DNA of 64,000 nt from Fulvimarina endophytica (lineage in GTDB: Bacteria; Pseudomonadota; Alphaproteobacteria; Rhizobiales; Rhizobiaceae). This document shows, one piece after another, positions 34,186 through 43,361 of the stretch. Location: assembly GCF_003403015.1 (NCBI RefSeq), contig NZ_QURL01000002.1, forward strand, positions 434,001 to 498,000, given 5' to 3'. How positions within the stretch are numbered: position 1 is the stretch's first letter; the number at the start of each line of letters is the position of its first letter. The position numbers were made by a program, and so were the translations under genes. Below the pieces are notes generated by a model. It was not told the DNA's origin, made no database searches, and was given only the letters and a program-made list of their open reading frames with translations.

Positions 34186-34198
34186 CGGACACTGTCCG
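34186..34198. promoter_or_regulatory. Palindrome in the LOV/kinase divergent promoter region
   Basis: CGGACACTGTCCG, a 13-base inverted repeat around one central base, lies midway between the divergent LOV and kinase starts. It has the size of a small operator; no regulator can be assigned. Confidence 0.35.
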
Positions 34199-34303
34199 AT
34201 TGCCCAATGGCATGGGTGCGACATGTTAGTGCGGCGTGCGGCTTGTGACAGGAGCGGCCTGCTTTTATGTCTCAGGCCGATAGTTCCAGAAGGATCCGGA
34301 AAT

Positions 34304-37300
34304 TTGGACGCACAGACTAGGGTCGCTGTCCCCGTCGTCGGGGTAGGGGCCTCCGCGGGTGGCCTCGAGGCGATCCGCGAGATGCTGACCGAGACCAATA
34401 TCGATACCGCTTTCGCATTCGTCATCGTCCAGCATCTCGATCCTACGCATCAGAGCCTGCTTGCCGAACTGCTCGGGCGATGCACCTCGATGCCCGTGCG
34501 GCAGATCGAGGGCGGCGAATACGTGCGGCCCGGAGAGGTTCACGTCATTCCGCCCGGCAAGAAGCTCGAGATTCTCGGCGGCCGGCTCGAACTGACGGAA
34601 TTCTCGCAGCCGCGCGGCCTGCGCCGTCCGATCGACGACTTCTTCGAATCCCTTGCGAGGGACCAGGGCCCGAACGCGGCCTGCGTGATCCTGTCGGGCA
34701 CGGGCGCCGATGGGACGACGGGCCTCAGGGCCATCAAGGAATATGGCGGTCTCTGCATCGCGCAGGACCCCGATACGGCGAAATACGACGGCATGCCGGT
34801 TTCGGCGGTAGGCACCGGTCTCGTCGATTTCGTCCGCTCTCCGTCCGCGATCCTCGACTGCCTGCGGGCCTTCTTCGAGACCGGCGGAACCGACAGGCCG
34901 AGGCACGAGGCCGCGTCCGTGGTCGCCGACCATGTGGACGACATGTGCGGGGCCCTGCGCGAGGCGATCGGACACGATTTCTCCGGCTACAAGCGAACGA
35001 CGCTGGTGCGGCGGATCGAGCGCCGCATGAAGGTTCTCGGCATCGAGACGCCGCAGCGTTATCTGGAGCGAATTCGCGGCTCCTCGGAAGAATGCGACGC
35101 CCTGTTCCGCGACCTGATGATCAACGTCACCCGTTTCTTCCGGGACTCCGAGATGTTCGAGGTTCTCGACCGGGAGGTCGTGAGGCCGCTGGTGGACGGG
35201 GCCGAGGCCGAGGAGGAGATCCGGATCTGGGTGCCGGGTTGCTCCAGCGGCGAGGAGGCCTATTCGATCGCGATCCTCTTCGCGGACGCCCTCCGGGGCC
35301 GGCGCGACCGCCCCTATGTCCAGATCTTCGCGACCGATATCGACGAGCGGATGCTGGCGACGGCGCGCGAAGGCAAATATCCCTCCTCGGCGATGGCCGA
35401 CATCCCGGAGGACCTGCGCGAGAACTACACGATCGCCCATGACGGCTACTTCCAGATGAGCGGGAAGATCCGGGACATGATCCGGTTCTCCTCTCACAGC
35501 CTCATCAAGGACCCGCCCTTTTCCCGCCTCGATCTGATCTCCTGCCGCAACATCCTGATCTATTTCGACGAGCGACTGCAGCGGCAGGTCTTCCCGATCC
35601 TGCACTACGCCCTGAAGCCGGGCGGAACGCTGTTTCTCGGGCCTTCGGAAAGCATCGGGCGCCATGAGGACATGTTCGCCGATATCGACCGGCAGGCCCG
35701 GATCTTCCGCCGGCTCGAAGGGCGCACGCCCTATCCGATCCGCCTCGCTCCCGATCGGCGCGGCTCCAGTTCGCCGAACCGCGATTCCGGCGACGACTCG
35801 CCCCAGAGGCTGACCGAGGAGAGCGCGCCGGCCCGGCGCCTTCTCGATCGCTACGCTCCTGCGAGCGTCGTCTGCAATCGCGATGGCGACATGCTTCAGT
35901 CCACCGGACGGCTGTCCAAATATCTCGAATTCCCGAGCACGAATTCCGGGCGCATCGTCGTCACCACCGTCGCCCGCCCCGGCTTGCGCGAAGTCCTGCC
36001 GACCCTGATCCGGCAGGCGGTCGACGACCGGAGCCGGACGATCGCGCGCGATGTGACGGTGCGGGCCGAATTCGGCAGCCAGAAGCTCGATGTGATCGCC
36101 GACCCCCTGCCGGATGGGACCGCTCTCGTCGTCTTCCGCGACAAAGCGGGCTTCGATCCTTCCGACGACGACGACATGGCGGAACTGCGCTCCACCGAGG
36201 ACGCGACCCACGAACTGGAGGAAGAACTGAGGGTCACGCGGCACAAGCTGCGCGGCGCGGTCGAGGAACTGGAGACCGCGAACGAGGAACTGAAGAGTTC
36301 CAACGAAGAAATGATGTCGATGAACGAGGAGCTTCAGTCGACGAACGAGGAATTGTCGACGGTCAACGACGAGTTGAAGTCGAAGGTCGACCAGGTCTCG
36401 ATCGCCAATTCCGATCTTCGCAACTTCCTCGAATCGACGCGGCTCGCGGTCGTCGTCGTGGACTCCGATCTGCGCATCCGGAACTTCACGGATGCAGCGC
36501 TCGAGGTCTTCCCCTTACGTGACGGAGACCGGGGACGGTATCTCTCCGATGTCGCGAGCCACCTGGCCGATGACGGTTTCCTCGCCGATGCGCGCGCCGT
36601 CCTGGCCGGGAGGGACCCTGCCATCCGCACCATCGCCTTGAAGGACGGCTCGCGGCGCTATTCGATGCGGGTCATGCCCTACCTCCTTCTCGACGGCACG
36701 GTGGACGGCGCGACGATCGTCCTCACCGATGTGACGGAGGTTCTGGATATCCAGGCGGCGCTGGAGGAGCAGCGCGAGCGGTTGCGGCTCGCCTGCGTCA
36801 TCGCCGGCATCGGCATCTGGGAGTATTGCATCGACGACGGCACCGTGCTCGCCGACGAGACGGAACTTCGATTCTTCGGAATGGAGGCGAACGATCTGTC
36901 CGAGATGATGGCGAGGATCGCCGAGGAGGATCGTCCGGCGGTCGAGCGTGCGCTTCGCGCGGCCGTCGAGGGACAGAGCGATTTCGAGGAGACGTTCCGG
37001 GTCGAGCGTCCCGACGGCTCCTCCATCAGCCTTCGCGGCTTCGGGCGTTACATCGCCGGTTCCGGGAAGGGCCGGATCCTCGGCGTCTCGATCGACGTCA
37101 CGCGCGAGGTCCGTTCGGCCGAGCAGCGCGAATTCCTGCTGCACGAGATGAACCACCGGGTGAAGAACCTCTTCGCTGTGATCTCCAGCATGGTGACGGG
37201 GGCCGCCCGCACGGCTTCGGACGTCGACGAGATGGCGCGGTCCGTGCGTGCCCGCATCACCGCCCTCGGCAACGCGCATTCGCTGACCCAGGCCACCCGC

Positions 37301-37705
37301 GGCTCGACGAGCGTGATGATGTCCGATCTCGCCAAGTCGATCCTCGAACCCTTCCGTGATGGCGACAATGTCGTCGTGAAGGGGCCCGAACTCGTCATCG
37401 GCGTGGAGAAGCTCACGGCATTCGCGCTGATCTTCCACGAATGGGCGACCAATGCCACCAAGTATGGAGGGCTCGGCGAGGACGGCGAGGGGCTGAGCCT
37501 GACATGGTCGGTGTCGCAGGACGATCAGATCCTCGTCGACTGGCGCGAACGCTTCAAGACGCCGCAGCCGGAAGAGGACGGCAAGGTGAAGGGGTTCGGC
37601 TCGCGCCTCGTGGAGTTCTCCATCACCCAGTTGCGCGCTAGTTACGAGGTCGAACGGACCGATCGGGAGCGTCGCATGACACTTGCCATACCTTACGCCG
37701 CATGA
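34304..37705 (+). CDS. CheB-CheR-PAS-HWE hybrid histidine kinase
   Basis: About 1133 residues from TTG 34304 (AAGGA 9-10 bases upstream); the frame is open to an ATG at 34223, giving 1160. Numbering here is from 34223. CheB methylesterase (about 35-220): catalytic Ser in GASAGG, His in VQHLDP, Asp in GTGADGT. CheR methyltransferase (about 230-500): RRIERRM helix, VTRFFRD, SAM loop GCSSGEEAYS, CRNILIYF. A coiled coil (about 655-735, ELETANEELKSSNEE) leads to PAS domains (about 735-975). HWE kinase at the end: phospho-His in HEMNHRVKN, N-box HEWATNATKYG, DWRERF for the W-x-E motif. The final ATGA overlaps a receiver gene. Such CheB/CheR-kinase proteins are sensory hybrids, not part of a chemotaxis operon. 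Confidence 0.92.
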   Translation: MDAQTRVAVPVVGVGASAGGLEAIREMLTETNIDTAFAFVIVQHLDPTHQSLLAELLGRCTSMPVRQIEGGEYVRPGEVHVIPPGKKLEILGGRLELTEFSQPRGLRRPIDDFFESLARDQGPNAACVILSGTGADGTTGLRAIKEYGGLCIAQDPDTAKYDGMPVSAVGTGLVDFVRSPSAILDCLRAFFETGGTDRPRHEAASVVADHVDDMCGALREAIGHDFSGYKRTTLVRRIERRMKVLGIETPQRYLERIRGSSEECDALFRDLMINVTRFFRDSEMFEVLDREVVRPLVDGAEAEEEIRIWVPGCSSGEEAYSIAILFADALRGRRDRPYVQIFATDIDERMLATAREGKYPSSAMADIPEDLRENYTIAHDGYFQMSGKIRDMIRFSSHSLIKDPPFSRLDLISCRNILIYFDERLQRQVFPILHYALKPGGTLFLGPSESIGRHEDMFADIDRQARIFRRLEGRTPYPIRLAPDRRGSSSPNRDSGDDSPQRLTEESAPARRLLDRYAPASVVCNRDGDMLQSTGRLSKYLEFPSTNSGRIVVTTVARPGLREVLPTLIRQAVDDRSRTIARDVTVRAEFGSQKLDVIADPLPDGTALVVFRDKAGFDPSDDDDMAELRSTEDATHELEEELRVTRHKLRGAVEELETANEELKSSNEEMMSMNEELQSTNEELSTVNDELKSKVDQVSIANSDLRNFLESTRLAVVVVDSDLRIRNFTDAALEVFPLRDGDRGRYLSDVASHLADDGFLADARAVLAGRDPAIRTIALKDGSRRYSMRVMPYLLLDGTVDGATIVLTDVTEVLDIQAALEEQRERLRLACVIAGIGIWEYCIDDGTVLADETELRFFGMEANDLSEMMARIAEEDRPAVERALRAAVEGQSDFEETFRVERPDGSSISLRGFGRYIAGSGKGRILGVSIDVTREVRSAEQREFLLHEMNHRVKNLFAVISSMVTGAARTASDVDEMARSVRARITALGNAHSLTQATRGSTSVMMSDLAKSILEPFRDGDNVVVKGPELVIGVEKLTAFALIFHEWATNATKYGGLGEDGEGLSLTWSVSQDDQILVDWRERFKTPQPEEDGKVKGFGSRLVEFSITQLRASYEVERTDRERRMTLAIPYAA

Positions 37706-38088
37706 GCATCGAGACCCTGAAAGGCCTTCGGGTCCTCGTGGCCGAGGACGAGGCGCTCGTCGCGATGGATATCACCGATACCGTGGAATTCGAGGGCGCC
37801 GAGGTGATCGGACCGTTCGCGACATCCCGCGAGGCGAGAGTGGCGGTCGACGGGTCATGCTTCGACATCGCCATTCTCGACGTGCGCCTCGAGGACGGTG
37901 ACGTCTTCCCCGTGGCCGACGTGATCCGCGACCGGGAGATCCCGATCGTCTTCCATTCCGGTCATCTCGATCCGGCCCAGATCTCGAACCGCTATCCCAA
38001 TGCGTGTTTCTGCTCGAAGCCCTCGACGCCGGAGGGTCTCGTCAACGCCCTTCTGGCCGCAAGACAGGAAGCCGAGACGGCGGGCTGA
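37702..38088 (+). CDS. Single-domain response regulator
   Basis: A 128-residue receiver domain with no output domain. The acidic pocket is VAEDEALV, the phospho-acceptor Asp is in AILDVRLEDG (about residue 55), Thr/Ser is in IVFHSGH and Lys in CSKPSTPEGLV. It is translationally coupled (ATGA) to the hybrid kinase, so it is very likely its phosphorylation target. Single receivers of this type beside HWE kinases often act as phosphate sinks or shuttles. Confidence 0.92.
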   Translation: MSIETLKGLRVLVAEDEALVAMDITDTVEFEGAEVIGPFATSREARVAVDGSCFDIAILDVRLEDGDVFPVADVIRDREIPIVFHSGHLDPAQISNRYPNACFCSKPSTPEGLVNALLAARQEAETAG

Positions 38089-38105
38089 TCCGCCTCGCGT
38101 CGCGC

Positions 38106-38146
38106 CAGGGAGCTGCGAGCGCCCGGACGGGCGTCCGGGTTCCCTG
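38106..38146. terminator. Compound hairpin between convergent receiver and ccmG genes
   Basis: CCCGGACG/CGTCCGGG lies inside an outer CAGGGA/TCCCTG pair. No clear T-run is present; a bidirectional terminator is plausible from its position. Confidence 0.4.
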
Positions 38147-38208
38147 CGAGCTGTTTCGTTCGCGATCCCGCAAGGCCCTGCCGATCGGGATCCGTTCCGG
38201 TTCCCGCC

Positions 38209-38850
38209 TCAACTCGTCGGGGCGGAGGGCGAGGCGGCCTCTCCGTTCAGGACCCGCTCGAGTGCGGGCAGGAACTTCTCGCGATAGGATTGCTCTGAGA
38301 ACGGTCCGGTCTGCTTGTAGACGATCCGGCCGTCGGGCGCGACGAGGAAGCTTTCGGGAACGCCGTAGACGCCCCAGTCGATGGTCGCCGCGCCCTTCTG
38401 GTCGACGCCGATCGCCGAGAACGGATTTCCGAGGGCTGAGAGGAAGCCGCGCGCATTCGCGGGCTTGTCCTTGTAGTTGATGGCCACGAGGTCCAGCCGG
38501 TCGTCCTTGGCAAGCTCCATCAGGAAGGGATGCTCCTGGCGGCACGGGCCGCACCACGAGGCGAACACGTTCACCAGCATCGGCTTGTCGTGGGGTGCCG
38601 TCATGTCGAGCCCGGGCAGCGGTGTGCCGTCGGCCGTCTGGACGCCTTCCAGCGCGGGCAGGACCGTCCGGGGCGCCGGCTTGTCGATGAGAACCGAGGG
38701 GATTTCGGTGATGTCGCGGCCGAGCTGGTTCTGGTGGAGCGCGTAGAAGAAGAGACCGGCGAGCCCTGCGAAACAGAGGAGCGGCAGGGCGACGAGAAGT
38801 CCGCGCCTGCGGGCGGACTTCTTCGCCCGGGTGTCGTCGTTCGGCGTCAT
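38209..38850 (-). CDS. ccmG: Cytochrome c biogenesis thioredoxin CcmG/DsbE
   Basis: A 213-residue membrane-anchored thioredoxin that reduces apocytochrome c cysteines in the periplasm. ATG 38850 gives a basic N-terminus (AKKSARRRG) and one helix (LLVALPLLCFAGLAGLFFY). The active site is WCGPC in NVFASWCGPCRQEHP, with the CcmG-specific GVYGVPESFLV cis-Pro loop. It is last in a ccmC-ccmD-ccmG run; its start overlaps the ccmD stop (ATGA-type, four bases). Confidence 0.94.
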   Translation of the reverse strand: MTPNDDTRAKKSARRRGLLVALPLLCFAGLAGLFFYALHQNQLGRDITEIPSVLIDKPAPRTVLPALEGVQTADGTPLPGLDMTAPHDKPMLVNVFASWCGPCRQEHPFLMELAKDDRLDLVAINYKDKPANARGFLSALGNPFSAIGVDQKGAATIDWGVYGVPESFLVAPDGRIVYKQTGPFSEQSYREKFLPALERVLNGEAASPSAPTS

Positions 38851-39044
38851 CGGGATGCCGCGCCTTTCTGTGTGTCGCTGCGTGCCGAGCCGTCCGACCG
38901 GCGCCTGATGCCGCGGGCATCGAGATCGGCGAGGGCCCGGCGCTGGGCTCGGGCATCGAGATAGGTCCACAGGCCAAGGCCGCCGATGGCGAGGGCCGAG
39001 AAGCCGTAGGCCGCGAGAATGAAACCGGTATAGGCCCCGCTCAC
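38847..39044 (-). CDS. ccmD: Haem exporter protein CcmD
   Basis: A 65-residue, single-helix protein (GFILAAYGFSALAIGGLGLW) with a charged cytoplasmic tail, as expected of CcmD, which helps release holo-CcmE from the CcmABC complex. It overlaps both ccmC (start, four bases) and ccmG (four bases), so translation of the three is coupled. Confidence 0.88.
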   Translation of the reverse strand: MSGAYTGFILAAYGFSALAIGGLGLWTYLDARAQRRALADLDARGIRRRSDGSARSDTQKGAASR

Positions 39045-39820
39045 GACGCCACCCCGGCATCAGAGCGCTCGGCCTTGCGGGCCGCGAGCTTGGAGAGGGC
39101 CTCGACGCGCCGGCGCAGGATCTCCGTGCGGATGGCGGTGAGGTGCAGCGCGAAGAAGAGCAGCGTGAAGCCTGCGGCCGACAGAAGAAGCGGCGTCAGG
39201 AATTCGGGCGGCATGGAGGGGCCGTCGGCCCGGATCACGCTCGCGGGCTGGTGCAGCGTGTTCCACCAGTCCACCGAGAACTTGATGATCGGAATGTTCA
39301 CCCATCCGACGAGGACGAGGATCGCGGCGGGACGTGCCGCCTTGCCGGGCTCGTCCAGCGCGCGCGTCAGCGCGATGAGGCCGAGATACATGATGAAGAG
39401 GACGAAGACCGAGGTCAGCCGCGCGTCCCAGACCCACCACGTGCCCCACATCGGCCGGCCCCAGATCGATCCGGTGAGGAGGGCGAGCACCGTGAAGACC
39501 GCGCCGATGGGGGCGGCCGCCTTGATCGAGACATCGGCGAGCGGGTGGCGCCAGACGAGGGTGCCGAGGGCCGAAACCGCCATCACCGTCCAGATCATCA
39601 TGCAGAGCCAGGCGAAGGGCACATGGATGAACATGATGCGCACCGTCGCGCCCTGCTGGTAATCCTCGGGCGCGAGGAAGCCGAGGCCGAGCCCGGCGAG
39701 GACGAACGCGATCGCCGCCCCGTAGACCCAGGGCTGCACCTTGCCGGAAAGCTCCAGAAAGCGCGTCGGATTGGCAAGGATGGCGAAGCGGCCGGGCCGC
39801 CCTGTGGCGATGTTGCTCAT
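39041..39820 (-). CDS. ccmC: Haem exporter/haem handling protein CcmC
   Basis: A 259-residue six-helix protein that delivers haem to CcmE in the periplasm. The tryptophan-rich haem motif is WGTWWVWDARLTS, and the flanking histidines occur in MFIHVPFAW and NTLHQPAS. ATG 39820 (MSNIATGRPGRF) is preferred; the upstream extension is short and unlike the family. The gene is not preceded by ccmA and ccmB; instead a 123-base gap and then cobQ lie upstream on this strand. Confidence 0.94.
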   Translation of the reverse strand: MSNIATGRPGRFAILANPTRFLELSGKVQPWVYGAAIAFVLAGLGLGFLAPEDYQQGATVRIMFIHVPFAWLCMMIWTVMAVSALGTLVWRHPLADVSIKAAAPIGAVFTVLALLTGSIWGRPMWGTWWVWDARLTSVFVLFIMYLGLIALTRALDEPGKAARPAAILVLVGWVNIPIIKFSVDWWNTLHQPASVIRADGPSMPPEFLTPLLLSAAGFTLLFFALHLTAIRTEILRRRVEALSKLAARKAERSDAGVAS

Positions 39821-39943
39821 GATCTTCGATCCTATCCGCTCGCTCGGCCGGCAGCAAACGGAAAGCATGCGGCGAAAGCGAGGTCGCGGCTGGCGATTTG
39901 GCGGTTCGCGTCCTTCGGGGCCTCGATCCTGCCCGATCCCGCG

Positions 39944-41431
39944 TCAGCCGCGCCGTCTGGCGATCGCGAGGAGCGCATCGCAATCGACGACCGTCTCGAG
40001 CGCCTCGGCGATCGCGTCGAGCGCGGTCTCGATGCCCTCGCGATAGCTGGCACCCGAGACCTCATGACCGAGCGCCCGCAGCGTCTCGCGCCGGAAGCCG
40101 TCATTGGCGAAGATGCCGTGGAGATAGGTGCCGAAGACCCGCCCGTCCGCGCGTCTCGCGCCCTCCGGTGTGCCGCCGAGGACGCAGACCGGCCGCTCGC
40201 GGTCGGGCCCCGTCGTCTCGCCGAGATGGATCTCGTAACCCTGGAGTGGCCGGCCTTCGAGATCGCGGGCGATGCCCTCTCGCACCGTTTTCGTCGGCGC
40301 GAGGACGGTCTCGACGTCGAGAAGCCCGAGGCCTTCGGCGTAGCGGATCTCGCCTTCGATGCCGTCCGGGTCCGCGATGCTGCGACCGAGCATCTGGTAG
40401 CCGCCGCACAGGCCCGCGACGTGGCCGCCTCGCGCCAGATGGCGTTCGAGGTCGCGGTCCCAGCCGTTTCGGTGAAAGGCCGCGAGGTCGGCGATGGTCG
40501 ACTTGGAGCCTGGAATGAGAACGAGGCGCGCCTCGGCCGGGATCGGGTCACCGGGGGCGACGAAGACGAGCGAGACGCCGGGCTCGTGGGCGAGGGGGTC
40601 GCAATCGTCGAAATTGGCGATCCGGCCGAGGCGCGGAACGGCGACGACGAGATCGCCGGGCCGGGCCTCGGCCTGCGCCAGCCGCTCGAGCGCGACTGAA
40701 TCCTCGGCCGGCAACCGGCTCGCTGCGGCAAGGTGCGGCACGACGCCGAGCGAAGACCAGCCGGTGAAGCGCTCGATCGCGGTCAGCCCCTCGTCGAAGA
40801 GCGAGACGTCGCCGCGAAACTTGTTGATCAGAAACCCCGCGATCATCGCCCGGTCTTCGTCGGAGAGGATCGTATGGGTCCCGACCAGCGAGGCGATCAC
40901 GCCCCCGCGATCGATGTCGCCGACAAGGACGACCGGAACCTTCGCCGCCGTCGCAAACCCCATATTGGCGATGTCGTTGGCGCGCAGATTGATCTCGGCG
41001 GGCGAGCCCGCGCCCTCCACGATGACGAGATCGGCCTCTTCGCCGAGACGCTCGAAGCTTTCGAGAACGGTCGAGAGAAACCGGCCCTTGAGGCTCTGAT
41101 AGTCCCGCCCCCCGGCGGTTCCGGCCATCTTGCCCGCCAGCACGATCTGGCTGCCGGTCTCCGATTGCGGCTTCAGGAGAACCGGGTTCATGAGGACGCT
41201 GGCCGGCGTGCGGCAGGCGAGCGCCTGCAGCCACTGGGCCCGGCCGATCTCGCCGAACTCCGCCGTATCCGGAATGCGCGCGACGGCGGCATTGTTCGAC
41301 ATGTTCTGCGGCTTGAACGGGCGCACCGCGAGCCCGCGCCGGGTGAACAGGCGGCAGAGGCCGGCGACGAGAACGGACTTGCCCACGTCCGATCCGGTGC
41401 CCTGAAGCATGATGGCGGCTGGCTTCGACAT
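39944..41431 (-). CDS. cobQ: Cobyric acid synthase
   Basis: A 495-residue CobQ: ATP-dependent amidation of adenosylcobyrinic acid a,c-diamide at four side chains. The N-terminal dethiobiotin-synthetase-like domain has the P-loop [10 protein letters not shown] and [11 protein letters not shown]. The C-terminal class I glutaminase domain has the nucleophile Cys in [11 protein letters not shown], with SKSTIADL and the late GTYLHGIF. Other cobalamin genes are not adjacent. Its start lies 10 bases from the TSUP gene stop on the same strand, so the two may be co-transcribed. Confidence 0.96.
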   Translation of the reverse strand: MSKPAAIMLQGTGSDVGKSVLVAGLCRLFTRRGLAVRPFKPQNMSNNAAVARIPDTAEFGEIGRAQWLQALACRTPASVLMNPVLLKPQSETGSQIVLAGKMAGTAGGRDYQSLKGRFLSTVLESFERLGEEADLVIVEGAGSPAEINLRANDIANMGFATAAKVPVVLVGDIDRGGVIASLVGTHTILSDEDRAMIAGFLINKFRGDVSLFDEGLTAIERFTGWSSLGVVPHLAAASRLPAEDSVALERLAQAEARPGDLVVAVPRLGRIANFDDCDPLAHEPGVSLVFVAPGDPIPAEARLVLIPGSKSTIADLAAFHRNGWDRDLERHLARGGHVAGLCGGYQMLGRSIADPDGIEGEIRYAEGLGLLDVETVLAPTKTVREGIARDLEGRPLQGYEIHLGETTGPDRERPVCVLGGTPEGARRADGRVFGTYLHGIFANDGFRRETLRALGHEVSGASYREGIETALDAIAEALETVVDCDALLAIARRRG

Positions 41432-41441
41432 GCCGTGCGGC

Positions 41442-42185
41442 TTATCCGATGAGCAGCTTCGTCGCCAGCGCCAGACAGGTGACGACGAGGAGCGGGCGGA
41501 TCACCCTGGAGCCGAAGCGCATGGCGGTCGCGGCACCGAGCCGGGCGCCGAGGAACTGGGCGACGCCCATCGACAGGCCGACGCTCCACATCACCGCGCC
41601 GCCGAAAATGAAGACCGCCAGTGAGCCGGAATTGGAGGCGAAGTTCAAAAGCTTGGTATGGGCGGTCGCCTTGAGGACGCCGTATCCCGCCAGCGTGACG
41701 AAGGCGATCATGAAGAAGGAGCCGGTGCCGGGGCCGAACAGCCCGTCATAGGAGCCGATCAGCGGCACGACGAAGCCGATGAACAGGAAGGGCGAGATGC
41801 GCCGTTCCCGGTCGAGATCGCCGAGGCCGGGGCGGAAGGCGAAGAAGAGGGCGACCGCGACGAGGAGAAAGGGAAGGGCCGTCTCCAGAACGCTCGTCGG
41901 AACCACGAAGGCCGCGAGCGCTCCGAGCACCGATCCGATGGCGGATGCGAGAGCGGCGGGCCACTGGCTCTTCAGGTCCACATGCCCCTTCGCGGCATAC
42001 GCGATGGTGGACGAGGCCGATCCGAACACGCCCTGCACCTTGTTCGTGCCGAGAACGGTCAGGGGGTCCATGCCCGACAGGAGGAGGGCCGGGATTGTGA
42101 TCAGACCGCCGCCGCCGGCCACGGCATCGATATAGCCGGCAAGGAAGGCTGCAGCGACGAGGAGAAGGAGAATGTCGAGAGGCAT
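41442..42185 (-). CDS. TSUP family (TauE/SafE) membrane transporter
   Basis: A 247-residue permease with about eight helices. Family features are the N-terminal [20 protein letters not shown], the repeated second-half motif [19 protein letters not shown], and [20 protein letters not shown] proteins export or import sulfite, sulfonates and other small organic acids; the substrate here is unknown. It precedes cobQ on the same strand with 10 bases between. Confidence 0.9.
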   Translation of the reverse strand: MPLDILLLLVAAAFLAGYIDAVAGGGGLITIPALLLSGMDPLTVLGTNKVQGVFGSASSTIAYAAKGHVDLKSQWPAALASAIGSVLGALAAFVVPTSVLETALPFLLVAVALFFAFRPGLGDLDRERRISPFLFIGFVVPLIGSYDGLFGPGTGSFFMIAFVTLAGYGVLKATAHTKLLNFASNSGSLAVFIFGGAVMWSVGLSMGVAQFLGARLGAATAMRFGSRVIRPLLVVTCLALATKLLIG

Positions 42186-42271
42186 CCGAGCGCTTTGGCC
42201 GAGCGCGCGGGAAAGCGCAAGCGATCATTCCCGTTCTCCATCGGGGAGGAATGACCCGCCTGGCGCATGTG

Positions 42272-43126
42272 TCAGTCCGGCACCCTGATGCGCCCTTCGA
42301 GATAGAGAACGCCATAGCCAGACACGACCACCGTCCCGTCCTCGACCTCGCACCACAGATCGCCCCCACGCTCCGAGACCTGCCTTGCCCTGAGCTGCGT
42401 CTTGCTCAGCCGCTCGCCCCAGAACGGCGCGAGCAGACAATGGGCCGATCCGGTGACGGGGTCCTCGTCGATACCGGCATTGGGCGCGAACATGCGGCTG
42501 ACGAAGTCGAGCCCGTCCGCCTCCGCCGACTCGCCCCGTGCCGTCACGATCACGTCGCTGCCGGGCGCGCTCGCGATCACGTTGCGCGACCGCACCGCCG
42601 CGAGCGCACGGATGTCGGGGTCGAGATCGCGCACCTCCTGCGGCCGTTCGTAGACGGCGAGGAAGGAGGTCTCGCCCTCGACCATGGTGAAGAAGAGTTC
42701 GCTCGGGGCCGTGCCGAGCGCGGCGGAGAGACCGTCATGGTTTTCGTGCGGCGTCCAGGAGCGGGCGGGAAACCGCATGTCGAAGCGGCCGTCCGTGCCA
42801 CGGGTGACGTGGAGTTCGCCGGACATACGGGTTTGGAACGTCAGCGAACTCGCCTCGATCCCGAGACATTCGGTGAGGACGAAGGCAGTCGCGAGGGTCG
42901 CATGTCCGCAGAGCGGCACTTCGGTCGCCGGCGTGAACCAGCGCAGCTCCCATCGGGATTCGCCCGCCGGGACGAAGAAGGCGGTCTCGGAAAGATTGTT
43001 CTCCGCCGCGATCCTCAGCATCGTCTCGTCGGGCAGCCATTCCGTCAGCGGAACGACGGCCGCCGGATTGCCGGCGAAGAGTTCGCGCGTGAAGGCATCG
43101 ACCTGGTAGATGGGAAGGGTTTTCAC
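42272..43126 (-). CDS. PhzF-family isomerase-like protein
   Basis: A 284-residue PhzF/YHI9-type protein with the diaminopimelate-epimerase fold in two halves. The catalytic Glu is in NNLSETAFF (about residue 46); other marks are VPLCGHATLATAF and DEDPVTGSAHC. The name comes from phenazine biosynthesis, but no other phz genes are present and most bacterial members have unknown substrates. It is the divergent neighbour of the MFS gene. Confidence 0.9.
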   Translation of the reverse strand: MKTLPIYQVDAFTRELFAGNPAAVVPLTEWLPDETMLRIAAENNLSETAFFVPAGESRWELRWFTPATEVPLCGHATLATAFVLTECLGIEASSLTFQTRMSGELHVTRGTDGRFDMRFPARSWTPHENHDGLSAALGTAPSELFFTMVEGETSFLAVYERPQEVRDLDPDIRALAAVRSRNVIASAPGSDVIVTARGESAEADGLDFVSRMFAPNAGIDEDPVTGSAHCLLAPFWGERLSKTQLRARQVSERGGDLWCEVEDGTVVVSGYGVLYLEGRIRVPD

Positions 43127-43361
43127 GGCAAGGGCTCCTGCTCAGGGTTCGGCGTGCAACAAGAACCGTTTCATGGTCGGGATTGCAATCGTTCCGTACG
43201 CCTTTTGATCGGGGCACGGACCGAGCCGCGTTCGCGAGGCGGGGACTCACCGTCTACCGCGTTGCCTGCGTCCTTCGTGCGGACTATCTCCCAACCGCAT
43301 TGAATTCGGTTCCCAGCGCGGCGCAGAGCCTTCGGCCATCGCGACGCAGATCGACAGGGCC

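Noticed and set aside
34304..38088. Chemotaxis operon
   Set aside because: CheB and CheR domains occur only as parts of a hybrid kinase; there is no cheA, cheW, cheY operon or methyl-accepting protein.
40733..41452. Forward-strand gene opposite cobQ
   Set aside because: The frame overlaps a clear CobQ coding sequence and shows no recognised motif.
42272..43126. Phenazine biosynthesis cluster
   Set aside because: Only a PhzF-family protein is present. PhzF-like proteins are common outside phenazine pathways and no other phz gene was seen.
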